This document shows positions 47,516 to 59,168 of a stretch of 64,000 nt of DNA, piece by piece. Below the pieces are notes generated by a model. The model ran no database searches and had not been told where the DNA came from. It saw nothing but the letters and a program-made list of their open reading frames with translations. Where the stretch lies: NCBI GenBank assembly GCA_016584305.1, contig JACEEZ010019081.1, positions 920,001-984,000 on the forward strand. Reading direction: 5' to 3'. Origin of the DNA: Chionoecetes opilio. Lineage: Eukaryota > Arthropoda > Malacostraca > Decapoda > Majidae. The first letter of the stretch is position 1. Each line of letters opens with the position of its first letter. A program made the translations under genes and the position numbers.

Positions 47516-47758
47516 TGAGGAAAAGTTGAGAGTTGAAATGAAGGAAGAGTTGAAATGCGTTGAAAATATGTAATTACTGAAATATGTAATTAATGGGAGA
47601 ACATTAAATCCACGGGGAGAGAGATCTAGAGAGGGGCGGGGGGGACACAGACAGACAAGCGAATAGTCGACAAACATGAAAAAGAGACCGGCAGAGTGGC
47701 AAATAGATGGAATGAAACATATCCTGAAGAAAAACAGACTAAACTAGGGGGGGGGGGG

Positions 47759-47800
47759 GCACTCAGTAGAGCGCATACCTCCGCCCGAATATTTCATCAA
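47759..47800 (+). repeat. 42-43-bp direct repeat flanking copy C, left
   Basis: GCACTCAGTAGAGCGCATAC / CTCCGCCCGAATATTTCATC matches 48379-48421 with two or three differences. Confidence 0.85.
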
Positions 47801-48325
47801 ATATACGTATATCTATAATAATATAAGCGAAAGTGTGTGTGTCTGTCTGTCCGTCCGCGATGGGTGCCGCCCCCTGTGGCGGAATCCCATCATATGGCAC
47901 AGTTTTGGAACCAGCTCGACCACGGGGATCAAGGTATTATTATTAGCCCATTATGGAGAGTGATTCGGATAGACTTTTTTGTATTGGTTTTATGGTTAGA
48001 GGACTAGTTGGAGAATGTGAGGAAATGGGTTGGAGGAATTAGGAAACTTTGGTATGGAGTGAATGGGTGTGATGGGTAATGGGTGAGTGAATGGGTGGGG
48101 TGATGGGCAATGGGTGAGTGAATGGGTTTGGGGTGATGTGAATGGGTTGGCGTTAATAGACATTTCTACATCCATGATTTCAGGAAAGTTAGAAGGGGCT
48201 ATCTGGAGAGTCTGTGTTTGGTGGGCCTTCGGCCCACCAAACACAGGTGGTGGGCCGAAGGCCCACCAATAGCCCTCCGCAGGAGCTAGCCAAAAAGTCC
48301 GCCCGGAGAGCGGCTTTGCGGCTAG
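47801..48325 (+). mobile_element. Non-autonomous element with hairpin end, copy C
   Basis: Left end ATATACGTATATCTATAATA, TAAGCGAAAGTGTGTGTGTC and TGTCTGTCCGTCC. Then GGCGGAATCCCATCATATGG, a short minisatellite (GATGGGTAATGGGTGAGTGA), CATTTCTACATCCATGATTT, and the hairpin end (48190-48325) finishing GCGGCTTTGCGGCTAG. Copy B carries the same blocks in the opposite orientation. The 3' hairpins closing on CTAG and the AT-rich start recall Helitron/Helentron ends, but A|T insertion and a canonical TC start are not shown. Confidence 0.65.
48190..48325 (-). other. Structured hairpin end, copy C (CC-TNC-GG triloops)
   Basis: Complement of the plus strand: CTAGCC..GGCTAG around CCGCTC-TCC-GGGCGG (one T-G wobble relative to copy B), CTCC-TGC-GGAG, and the identical 16-3-16 hairpin at 48212-48246. 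Pairing is kept where sequence differs from copies A and B. Confidence 0.8.
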
Positions 48326-48351
48326 CTATATATTATATATATAATATATAG

Positions 48352-48378
<27 letters not shown>
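48314..48378. repeat. (TA)n microsatellite
   Basis: TA-rich tract beginning at the hairpin end of copy C and running to the right-hand 43-bp direct repeat. Confidence 0.85.
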
Positions 48379-48382
<4 letters not shown>

Positions 48383-48615
48383 TCAGTATGAGCGCATACC
48401 TCCGGCCGAATATTTCATCAATTGGTTGCCATGGCAACAGTTGTCAATAGATTTCATCCAAAATTAAATCAGTTCTTCCTTATACCAAATAGACTTGATA
48501 TACCGAGTTTGGTCCAAATATATTCGTAACTTTTCGAGAAATCCTGTACACTAACAAACAGACAGACAGATCGGGGTGAAAACATAACCCCTCCAACTTC
48601 GTTGGCGGAGGTAAT
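48379..48615 (+). repeat. Dispersed repeat with GGTGAAAACATAACCCCTCC
   Basis: Begins with the right copy of the 43-bp direct repeat, then GGTTGCCATGGCAACAG, CTAACAAACAGACAGACAG and GGGGTGAAAACATAACCCCT, CCAACTTCGTTGGCGGAGGT. The last part is self-complementary (ACCCCTCCAACTTCGTTGGCGGAGGT). This is a motif common in marine-invertebrate mobile elements. Confidence 0.5.
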
Positions 48616-48971
48616 AATTTTGACACGAGATAATTTGAGATAATTTGACACAAGTAATAATAAGTTGCCTAAAAAAAATTGAATATCTGTAAATGTTTGA
48701 ATGAAAATAAAAGAAACAAAAGAAAACCGTCACTGTAATACACGGATAGATAAATCATTTAGATGAATATACGTGAACCTGAAGCAATAACAGAGGCAAC
48801 CTTGAGACTTTCATGGAAACCAGCGCCTCCGGTGGAGAGGAAATGCTCAGGCCCCGGAGGACGACCTTCTTCGAACACACACACACACACACAAGGAGAG
48901 AGAAAGAGAGAGAGAGACAAGAGAGAAGAAGGAAAGAGAAAGAGAAAAAAAAGGAGACGAAAAAGAGAAAG

Positions 48972-48975
<4 letters not shown>

Positions 48976-49068
<93 letters not shown>
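48976..49068. repeat. (GA)n microsatellite
   Basis: About 93 bp of GA alternation, preceded by GAGAAAG-rich sequence. Confidence 0.95.
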
Positions 49069-49070
<2 letters not shown>

Positions 49071-49079
49071 GGCGTAATC

Positions 49080-49959
49080 AGTGACTTCACACACCCGTAT
49101 ATCGATCTTCCCGCCACCTGAGCAGACCACCACCACCACCACCTGCCTCCACAATAACAAGCCTGACGTGACAGTGGACACGGAGATTAAAACATAAACA
49201 ATAGTACTTTTTTTGTATTTATCTACGTATTGTAAGCATTCACGAGATTATATGAATCGTGAGGGTAAGTGAGCGGTAGAATTGTCTCAAGTCTGGAACA
49301 AGAGAAACCTTACACTGCCCCAGTAAATGAATGTGGGACGATATATCAAGCAGGTAGCATGGCGTCTCACGATATGTTCTTGATCTTGCTTCACGTGTAA
49401 GGTTACGGCATATGAACATCCAACATAAGGGCACATGAACATCCATCCAGTATTAACAAACGATCGTTATATTATCAGTTGTGATTCGTATTACGGATAA
49501 AAGAATGTACAAATTTCAATATTTCTATGTATACTTACATTCGTGATTTCCATTCAGAACATTGAAGCTGAAGTTTTATGGATGAGTTTAATTTTATCTC
49601 CTGTGGATTTCTTTGAATCATGATGTGCGGCGGGAGCACGGCGAGGGTAGGTCACCTTGCCCTTGGCTGCCCTAACACACCTTGGCTTACTTCCTACATG
49701 AATGTGTACTATTTATGATCACAGCACGGTGTAAATCTTGCTAGGGTATGTGCACTCGTATGGTCTGTCCTCGTGGTCTGCCGCGCCATCTACCACAGCG
49801 GTACGGATAAAGACCAGCAACTAATACAGTCAAATTGAGTATCATTCTCACTGTTTGCATAGCTCCGAATAGTAATATCTCTTTTACTAATTAAATGTTG
49901 TACTTTCCGTTCATACACACATTCGTGTATATGTGTGTGTGCGTGTACATGTGTGTGCA
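49080..49959. other. Intergenic, nothing recognised
   Basis: AT-rich; (CCA)n at 49127-49143; CATGAACATCCA occurs twice near 49410-49445. No exon supported. Confidence 0.4.
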
Positions 49960-50265
49960 GGGGCGGAACTTACCACATGAGGAGCCACGAGACAAAGTTG
50001 GCCTCGGTGCCAGGACAGGGCTGTCTGAGCCTTGCAGAGGACCCCGTAAGATCTCCGCCGGCTGTCCCTCGCCTGTGGGAGGCGGAAGACACCGGACGCG
50101 AGGAGGAGGTGGAGGCGGCGGGGACCTGTGCGTGGCCAGATATTGTGGCGGCTGGTGGCGGAAGGGAGGCGGAGATGGTGTGTAGGGAGACACACGAGGA
50201 GGCAGAGGAGCCAGAAGGGTCTTGTGGAACAGACATCGGGAAGGCAGTAGAGAGGATGCTATGAT
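49960..50265 (+). CDS. Candidate G+C-rich orphan exon, unrecognised
   Basis: A G+C-rich island. A plus-strand frame of about 100 codons after a possible acceptor (TGTGTGCAG, 49953-49961) is rich in Glu/Gly/Ala (EDTGREEEVEAAGTCAW, REAEMVCRETHEEAEEPEG) and ends ERML-stop at 50264. Minus-strand frames over the same bases are Pro/Ser-rich and equally open, so orientation is uncertain. No domain recognised. Confidence 0.2.
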
Positions 50266-51341
50266 TATATTCACCGAGCTATTGCACCATGGTTTATCTG
50301 AAGGGAATGTTCGAAAAGAAATTCACCCTGAAAATAAAAGACCACATACAACAATGACGACTTCAGTCTTTTTCTTAGTAAATAGACGATCAACCTCTGC
50401 GATTGCAATACGAATATCGTCGTTTGCAGTTCAGTACTATCCGAGTAGGAAGAATCCTGCACAATCACACTTTTCCTCAAGAGAGTGGCACAAGTCAAGC
50501 GCTGCCTCCCGCCGGTGGGCCGCTCACATCACACTAATGCTCGGGGATTGGAATGCCCCATCGGCGATGCATGGACGAAAGGTCACGCTATTGACCGCCA
50601 CCATATTATGTCACCGTGACTATGGGAATGGCGGGGCGGATGCTCGGTGCTCTGTGAAGCCCTTACCTCTCCGTGGGCTCCCATCAATGCAAGGTGTTCA
50701 TACCGATCTTAATAATAAAAAAAATAAACAATGCGCCTAAGATTGCGCTCCCACATGTGCTTTGTATAAATCTTAATCTTGGAAAAGAATGAACAAATGC
50801 GGTGACAACACGATTACGACAATCTTCAAGTATAATAAGACTCACGCACACGTTAATCAAGTTTGTGTGTTGGCCAGGACCATACTTTTACCTTTATATT
50901 TTATGTAAGTGACTAGGTATGCTCTGATCAATACTCACTAATGACTAGGTGACCATTCATATATTTTTTAAATGCGTAATGTAGAAACAAAAATAGGCGT
51001 ACTGAATTAAACCTAAAGTACCTATGAATTTTTTTTCTCTCTTGATGTAAATTCAAGCCGTTAATGTAAAATACTAATAATAACCATTGACGAATACAAC
51101 TCAGCATGGTTCATTGTGATATAAAAATGTACGGGTCTATCCATGATGTCATAAAACATTTTCTTAATCCAGCGTCTCATATACCGTAATATATATATTT
51201 TTTTTAGCAGGCAAAGCGGTCAATCACCGTCCTTGAAAAATGGGATGAGGTTTGTGTTGTGCGTGAGGTAACTTATCCCGGGAGTGTGATGGCTGGCGAT
51301 CACGAGTCCAGCGAGTAATCAAGACCATGGGTGAATCACAC
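50266..51341. other. Intergenic, nothing recognised
   Basis: A 172-codon plus-strand frame (50222-50740) overlaps this region but shows no domain and mixed codon character. The rest is AT-rich and featureless. Confidence 0.35.
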
Positions 51342-51500
51342 CGCCTGTATGGGTCGGTGGTTTGGAGCATGTCTGACCATTCTATGGTCGCACGTTCGAT
51401 CCTAGCTTGCTCACGGGGATTTGTAACTTACTAATGCGGACGGTTCCTGTCCCCCTTGAGCAAGGAGATGGAGGAGGTGGGAGTGCGGTCTAAGATTTGT
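51342..51500 (+). mobile_element. tRNA-derived SINE family 3, copy 2
   Basis: CCGCCTGTATGGGTCGGTGG, box B-like CGTTCGATCCTAGC (51393-51406) and GGTTCCTGTCCCCCTTGAGC match the copy at 45,778. Confidence 0.6.
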
Positions 51501-54066
51501 CCAGAGGTTGGTCTCTATGAGCTCTAATTAAGCTCTTCCAGGGAGGTTAAAGGCTGGCAATCGCGAGTCCAGCAAGCGTCGGCGAGATCGTAGAGAGGGA
51601 CGTACAGAATTCTGAATAAATCACAATTATCAGTTTGTGTGTAGAGCCAAGGGTTGTCATACAAACGTGTGGTTGACGTGCGCGTCTTGGCAACAGGCTG
51701 CCGCTGCCGCGGGTGTCCACGTAAAGGTGACGTAAAGGCTCATTGGAGGTAACATGCGCCCAAGACCTTGGAGTTTTTGGCAGGGCTCTGGCTGCCAAAC
51801 TGTCTCGTCTAACCTACATAGTGGTGCTCTGGGACTAACCAACTTACATTCTAGGGGCGAGTGTTGCACTATGAATACTGTCTTTGAACGCACGGGCTCA
51901 TGCAGACCTCCAAGAGTGGCAGAGTTGTGCATCAGTGTGTGACAAGAGAACGTCTCCCTCTGAACCACTCAATGGGCACCATGCTGTTGGTTGCAAAATG
52001 TGAAAAAAGACAATCAATGGAACGCTTCACGTCTCACAGGCAGTCTGGAGCGAAGACGCGTTGCCTTGGTGACCAGCAACACGCCGCCTCTGTGCCTCTA
52101 CTTTCCCATCCCACCAACACACAACGTGTAGTATGCCCGTCTAAGATTGTTTTTAAGAAATTATATGGAAAGAGTTGTTCACAAATGTCATTTGTTACGA
52201 GTATATTCGATGGAGTGTAATCACGTCCACTATCTCTGTATTCAGCCCAAGAGGGAGTGTCCACCGGGGCTACTACTGGGATCTGGCTCATCCCCAGCTT
52301 TCATAAAAGATCTGTGGTTTCAAACATAAAAACGTGGATATCCCTCGGGCAAGCACTTAGATTGCTTTAGTTTTGTCCAATTTAGAGAAGCTACGGGATC
52401 ATAAATGCGTTTAATGTGGCCGAACTAACTTAATGTATCCATGAATAAAGGAGATGTTAGTGTATTATTGCTGTCACTTGTGGAAACTAACGAAGGAATC
52501 CAAACTGTCGTTAGTAACGTGTACCTATCATGCATGCACATACAATGATGTAGTACTACCAGATGAAAAAATTAATTACGATCACCATCATGACATGCTG
52601 TTATGTTTGAAAGTGTTTTTGCTCTCTGTAAGGAAACTTTTATAATTTGCAAGGTAACCCCTGACAGCCGTACCTTCTCGAGTCGCTCTACATATTCAAC
52701 TTGGCTTCTTTGGTTTGAGTGTCTCACGGGAGAACAACAAACGGGATTCGAGCGGCCTGAAGATTAGTCAATTCAATTTTCATGTTGTTCTGACTCCTGA
52801 AACTCCCTCTGCTCTACAGGAGCAACCATTGAGGTACAAATGTGTATATTATTTCAAAATAAGGAGAAGCACTAGTGGTCCCCGTGCCTATTACGTGTGC
52901 CTCCCGCCCTGCCTCCACGCTGGGTGTCATCTGCTGCTTCCTTCGCCCTGTGACCCCGGATGAAATGAAGAGAAAACAGTTACTTACCAGAAAACCATCT
53001 TGCTAATGAGCCCCGCCTCCTCTCTAGGGTTGGGTGGTTGCTCCTTGCGTGTCTGATCCATACTTTTGTTTCTTGGGGCTGTGAATTAACACTGTCAATG
53101 GTGGAAGTAGCGTGCACTGGGCCCAGCCAGGCGGGAGGCGTGTACTTATACTCGCGGGTGTTGGCGACCTCTGCCACGCGTGTGAGCAAAACAGCTGATT
53201 TTGTTGTCATTGCCAGGAAAAGTTGTCGTACTGGAATTAATGCTGACCATCAGTTTTATTTTCCATGATATACTACCGTTGATAATGTGTTCTAATAACA
53301 ACAATAATGCAAACAAAAGCCATGAATTATGTAAAGGGAAAGTATAGTATAGCCATTATGCTCACTGCAAGTGCGTGAGCATTGAGCAAGATTGAGCTTG
53401 TCGCGAGAAATCCCTGCAGACTGGTTATTGCAAGCACAAAATAGGTCAGCGTAAGCATCCACAACGCTAAGCTTGACAAAACATTAGTATAATGTCATGT
53501 TAATGTCCTATGAAACGTCCCTGCTTTGTTGAGTATATGGCAGTCATTTGACAGTAGTACCAGTTCACACCTCCGTGACGCTCCGTCCAACTACCAGCTG
53601 ATCAGTTGATGACGAGCGGAAGGCAGTGTTGAAAGGTGATGTTTGTCCTGGTGACGGCAGGATTCTGTGCAGAGGAAAGTTAATTGGAAGAAAGAATTGG
53701 TCTGTTGCAGACCAATAATGGGCGTTACATACTCCAGACAGACGGCCTTGGTGAGTATGAGTAGGGTGTCCTCATTGTAGTGAATCATAATATACCAGAT
53801 ATCTTTTGTGAGATGCATTTACCCAACTTTGGTGATTATTTTCCTACTTGCCCCACCCTGGTAGGTACATTTCCCTTCCCTGTTGCCCTAAAGTACATTG
53901 CCCTACGTACCCTGATACACCTGTTACTCTTAATTACTACATTTCCCCACCTTGTTATTCTGGTATTATGATTTAGGTCATCCTCGAGCCTGACAATTAT
54001 AACCTGCCTCATGGTGTAGATCTCCTCATTTTGAGTATTTTGAACCCCATTTCCCATTGCGCAATT
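51501..54066. other. Intergenic or upstream flank of the F-box gene
   Basis: AT-rich with a G+C-richer patch at 52900-53200 that could contain a promoter or 5' UTR exon, but no TATA box, initiator or splice pair is convincing. Short open frames lack domains. Confidence 0.35.
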
Positions 54067-54074
54067 AAATAATA

Positions 54075-54752
54075 GGTAATAATGGACGAGAGTTTCGCGG
54101 TCGTTTTCAGAGAACCCGACTATTTTTTCTTGGCCTACAATAGGTGCTTGGGTAATTATGGAGGAGAGTTTCACGTTCGTTTTCAGAGACACCAACTACT
54201 TTTTCTTGGCCTACAATAGGTGCTTGTTCTAATGGTGCTAGTTTTATTTTGCGCAAACCAAAAAAAAAATGAAACCTAACCTAACCTTATGTTTTAATGA
54301 AACCTAACCTAACCTAACCTTAACCACAAAATATATTTTTTTTTTTTTGGGGGGGGGGGTTTGCGCAAAATAAAACTAGCACCATTAGAACAAGCACCTA
54401 TTGTAGGCCAAGAAAAAGTAGTTGGTGTCTCTGAAAACGAACGTGAAACTCTCCTCCATATTAACCGGTGCTTGTTCTGAATGATAGCTGGGATGGGTGC
54501 TGGAGATAGTTTAATTTTGCGCAAAAAAAGAAAAAAAAAAAAATTATGAAAAAAAAATGAAGCTTAACCTAACCTTATAGGTTTTAATGAAACAACCTAA
54601 CCTTTACCACAAAGTATACCTTATTTTTCTTCTTTTTTTTATGGGTTTGCGCAAAATAAAACTATCTCCATTAGAACAAGCACCTATTGTAGGCCAAGAA
54701 AAAATAGTCAGTGTCTCTGAAAACGACCGCGAAACTCTCGTCCATTAGAACC
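54075..54752. mobile_element. Foldback element with CCTAA core, outer copy, 8-bp duplication
   Basis: Begins GGTAATAATGGACGAGAG and ends CTCTCGTCCATTAGAACC. Flanked by the perfect 8-bp direct repeat AAATAATA (54067-54074, 54753-54760). Arms run TTTCGCGGTCGTTTTCAGAG through GGCCTACAATAGGTGCTTG and TATTTTGCGC; the core contains AACCTAACC. An inner copy of the same family is inserted in its left arm. An 8-bp duplication fits hAT-type transposition. Confidence 0.85.
54151..54466. mobile_element. Foldback element, inner copy nested in the outer copy
   Basis: Begins GGTAATTATGGAGGAGAG, ends CTCTCCTCCATATTAACC, flanked by the perfect 8-bp repeat GGTGCTTG (54143-54150, 54467-54474), which is part of the outer element's arm. 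Its core holds AACCTAACCTAACC tracts and T and G runs (54336-54358). Confidence 0.88.
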
Positions 54753-54760
54753 AAATAATA

Positions 54761-55593
54761 TTGGCGTTACATGTATTTTTGAAAATCTGCAGTTATTTCA
54801 GCCAGAAACGGTTAAGGTAGGTCAAATCAGATTAGGTAAGGTTAGAGGTCACCTCCAGCAGATGCCTTTGATTGGGGGCTTTCCAGAGCAATGCATGTTA
54901 AGATATGTAAATAATGGATCACGCACTCTTCCTTTAATTGAAAAAAATGTGTTAGCAGCATTCTTTAGTATAGTTTTTTTTTGTTCTCCCATCAGAAACT
55001 ATTGTGTGTATGAAATACGTAATTAATATATCATAAGTTTTCTAAGTGTGTATTGCACTTATATGACACTAAAAAAAAACAATATAGAAGATTTAAAGTT
55101 CTGTTTCATATATTCTTTAATGTTATTACTAAGTGTGGTTAGTTGTATGCTTCATCTTCCTTATTTCCGAGGCTTAAACCATACAGAAACATAGACGGCA
55201 TATTGAGTACGGTAGGAGTACTTAGGAATTGTTCTTTTCTACTGTAATTTGTTTATTCATGAAATCACTAAAATCAATTAGTTTCTCGAAAATGTTTGTC
55301 TTTTGTTCCATTTTCATAAAGTGATAATTATTTTCTCTATGTTCCCCGTGCCATTACATTGTTAAAAAATGAAGAAAAAAACATAGTAAGTAGTTGACTA
55401 TGACCCTTAGCAAAATTCGCATGGGCATGCTACTTTATGAAGTTAATTGTAAAGTTCAATGTCTACAATAGGAAGTACAGTACCAAAAATAATCTTCACA
55501 TGTCAATTCTTTTTACAAAAATGTATAGTAAATATCATCTTGTTTAACAGTGTTCTCTGTATTTGGAAATCCACATGTTTTCTCTTATTTCAG
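54761..55593. other. Non-coding sequence upstream of the first detected F-box exon
   Basis: AT-rich, with GGTCAAATCAGATTAGGTAA near 54820 and several A or T runs. It probably belongs to the first intron of the F-box gene; no start-codon exon identified. Confidence 0.35.
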
Positions 55594-58500
55594 GCCACAC
55601 AAGACAACAGGTCCTTCCAAGAGGTGCCAGAAGGTATGTACGGTATGAAGGTAGGAAATTAAGTTTTCCAGACAGAGCAATTGAATAATATGTAGAATAT
55701 GTTGCTGAAAGAAGTCTTGTCTACTAATAGCATGCATAGCTTTTAAGACAAATATGATAACAGTGATTAAAAGACGGGACATAACGAGCACTACTCAATC
55801 GTTCACAAATACAATTTGATTGCATATAGGACACATGCGATGTTGCATGCCCCCCTTTTCAGCAGGTAATTTTCAGAAATATAAGTTTTTAGCGTATTTC
55901 AGCATTTGAAATGTATTGCAATGTGTATAGGACCAAAAGGGATGAAATTAAAAGTAGCTTAGCTATAGCAGGAAACATTTTTTTAAAGCCAGTACTTTTG
56001 AACATATTGAAGGAAATCACAAGAGAAAATATTTTACATGAATAGCTTACAGTAATAGAACATTGCAAGAGAAAACAAAGAAGAAAACATTTTATTAAGT
56101 CTGTTCATGAGCATTCATACACACAAGTATTAAATGTGTAGTTATAGATCGCATTGATGCTTCTGAGGCAGAATCAGCTGTTATTGATGAACATCGATGT
56201 CACTCATCGTTAACACCCTAATATCAAGTTTATCTCGAAAGCTAAGAATGTTTCCATTTAAAAGATTAAGGTAATTGAGGCAGGTATGACAGAGAGGTAG
56301 TCATTTAACACTCATAGATCAGAAATGGTTACTGCTTGTCTTTGTAGAGCTGGATGCTGTAGGAACGAGCTATGGTAGTGAGAGTCTGGGATGAAATTAG
56401 CAAACAGGAAACCTTAATTTCACATATAAAATGCAGGGCAATTTTTTTGGCCATTTCTTTTGAAAAAAATTGTATCCTATATGCCATCAAATACAGTAGT
56501 TCAGAACAGGTTGTATAAACATAATGTTTTCTGCCCAATTGATACCTGATCACTTAGAACTCAGTGAACATTCATTGGAACAGTTGGTTTCTTTAGACAT
56601 GTGAACTTCTACACATGTACAATGGATGCCATAGATGTTTGAAATGTAAGACATTTAAAAGTAAGACTACTTACCCAGGAAACCTTTCTTGTATTCTCTG
56701 TTACAGGCAATGGCTTCATATTCTTTGGTCAAGTTTTACCAATTGAAATGTGTGAAGAGATACTCCTGAATGTGCCAGCCAGTGATCTGATCAAGTCAGT
56801 TACAAAAGTCTGTCAGAACTGGCACCATCTCTTGACAACGCTGAACTTTTGGCTCCGAAAGTAAGTTCCTTATTCATGTATCGAAGGTAAAAGTTGGTGT
56901 GGTGTCACTGACATGTTGTATACATTGTTTTCTGGGTATGTGAGTAAAATATTATGTCTTTCATGAGATGCTTTTGCGAATTTTACAATGCTTGATGATG
57001 AAAAATTTGCAAAATACTGATAATATTGTTCAATAATTTCTGATTATCATAAGTTGATGTTACTTTGAATTCTACTGACAACAACAGAGTGAAGAGAGAT
57101 GGCTTCCATCTCTCTGCTTCCATTGAAAAGAGACTCACGGAAGAAGACTTATGCAGGGCATTGCGTGTCCTGCAAGGCATCAGCAGCCGTGCCTGGCCAT
57201 TGAATTCTAACCTAATCCACAATCCCAGTGGCAAAGGTGAGAAGTCTTTTGTGGCAGAAGTTTTTGTGAGAAGTTTTTAATTGTAATGGCGCCAGAAAAT
57301 GTTTGGACAAATAAGGTGCCTTTATTTATATCTCCAGGCACATACCTGTTTGCATTTCACAATCTTTTAATTCAATCTGCTTGAAGTGTATATTTCTCAT
57401 AAGGTGAGAACTGCTAAAAACACCCTCCCTAAGGCTTAAATATATAGATTTCCAACCCCTGACTTTTTTCACACATTCCCAGTTATCTCAAAGCACCATA
57501 GGTATACTAATTATTATCCAGTCTTATCTAATCAACTTTGATGTTTTTTCCATGAAGCTTCCTAAGAGAGTGGCCATGACAGAGGTCTCCACACACTCAA
57601 TTCTATCTTTCTTCATCGTTCTCAATTCTACATTATTCACTTGTCCATGAAATTCGTGATGAAATTGATTAGTCTAGTTAGGACTGCATACTGCAGTTTA
57701 CTTTATCCAAAAAGGGTACTGAATCTCAGTCAGTTTCATGGCCACCACTGTAACAAGATCAAACTACAAAATGTTGGTGGGTGGTCTCAATGGGATGACT
57801 GGGTGGTCTCAAATCATCTGTTCGTAGCTGTGTAATATGTGTCTGTCTTTCAAGATCGACTGAAACACTGGATAGTACAGCATGGTGGGAACGGGCTTAA
57901 GGTGGAGTGTCCACCCTCTGGTTCCAATGCCATCCCTGAGAAGGCAGGTCTGCCCACCCAGCACTGCTTTGTGTCCTCCTACACCCCTTGTGTCCGCTCA
58001 CAGACCATCATCCTGAAGTCCCACAAGATTGAACCTTGGATCATGGACATCTTGAGGCCTGAGATCCATGTTTCAGAATGGTTAGTAGAGGCTCTACACC
58101 CCATACAGATTTATAATTATAGAGCACATTACTCTTGTTTCTTTTGAAAGAATAGTGTGACTACATTCAGCATTTCTTTCCTATATATATTTATGCTTCA
58201 TGTCTTGTCTTAGTCTTAGTCTTTTCATTTGTATAACTTTCTTTTAAAATTTCTTTGACTTCACAATCACCAAGCTCTGGTATTTTTGTGCAAACAGTCA
58301 CCCACTTTTATTAAGTTTTCAGTATTTTTAAGCTCAACAACATTCATTGTTTTTAATTTTCAAGCAAGTAACTAACAACAACATATCAACATGACCAGAG
58401 TATTGATGGAGTTCATGAGAAAATGATGCAGTATGTGTGTAGCCTGTTGCAGTTACTTGTGATGCATATAAAATGGTTAGTGATTTCACTTTGCATTTTA

Positions 58501-59168
58501 ACCATAATAGATTTACTTTTCTTTACGATTAGGGTGTGTGCCAGATGGACTGTAATGCAAAAAGTTCAACAATTGTGGAGTTCCATGGAGTGGAGGAAGG
58601 GCCTCCTTCTGTTCACAAAATAAATTGGTCATCTAGCAATGATGGTGCGGTCAACAGTGAGTGGTTTCAGGTGACTAAACTTTGTTGTTTGGTAACCAAT
58701 TAACATGATTTACAGAGCTTCATGTGTCCATAGTTCATGAATAGACAAACAAATCAGATTTCAGCAAAAAGCAAGTGATGGTAATTTTTTCATAACCTTG
58801 AAATGTTCAGGAATGTCATGCACATAATATTTGTCTACTGTCCATGGCATGCACCAACCCCCCTGAAAATAATAAACAAATTAGTTGATAGGTCAATTAC
58901 TTAATTTACCTGAGGGCTTGTAGTTAGCTAAATATAATTTTTAGTCCAGAAAGGAGACCAGCCATCCTTAGGAAAAAATAATATGAATATATACAAGATT
59001 ATTATCAGTTAAACGAGATACTTTTCACAACAGATGAGGAAGGTAATTACGGACTACCCGGCTGGCCTGTGTGAAGTGAAGTTCACCAACATAAGCTGTG
59101 ATGAACAGTTCTGGGCCGGCAACTATGGAGCAAAAACTGCTGGATCTTCTGTGGTGCTTCATGTATGA
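55594..59168 (+). CDS. F-box protein with FBA domain (FBXO2/6/44-type), 5' exon not found
   Basis: Six exons: 55594-55633, 56707-56860, 57088-57236, 57855-58080, 58533-58670, 59034-59168 (stop TGA). All introns are GT-AG and phases agree between exons 1-2, 2-3, 3-4 and 4-5. The F-box reads LPIEMCEEILLNVPASDLIK and CQNWHHLLTTLNFWLRK. The FBA domain follows: SNLIHNPSGK (like RNLLRNP), WIVQHGGNGLKVE, CFVSSYTPCVRSQTI, PWIMDILRPEIHVSEW, then EWFQMRKVITDYPAGLCEVK and EQFWAGNYGAKTAGSSVVLHV. Family role: substrate receptor of SCF ubiquitin ligases, several members binding N-glycans of misfolded glycoproteins. The aromatic pair FW near the end sits where FBXO2 has its sugar-contacting Tyr-Trp. Exon 5 needs one extra base near 58547 to stay in frame. 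A start codon must lie in an upstream exon. Confidence 0.85.

Noticed and set aside
50222..50740. 172-codon plus-strand frame
   Set aside because: No domain, no splice context, and composition changes midway; likely chance.
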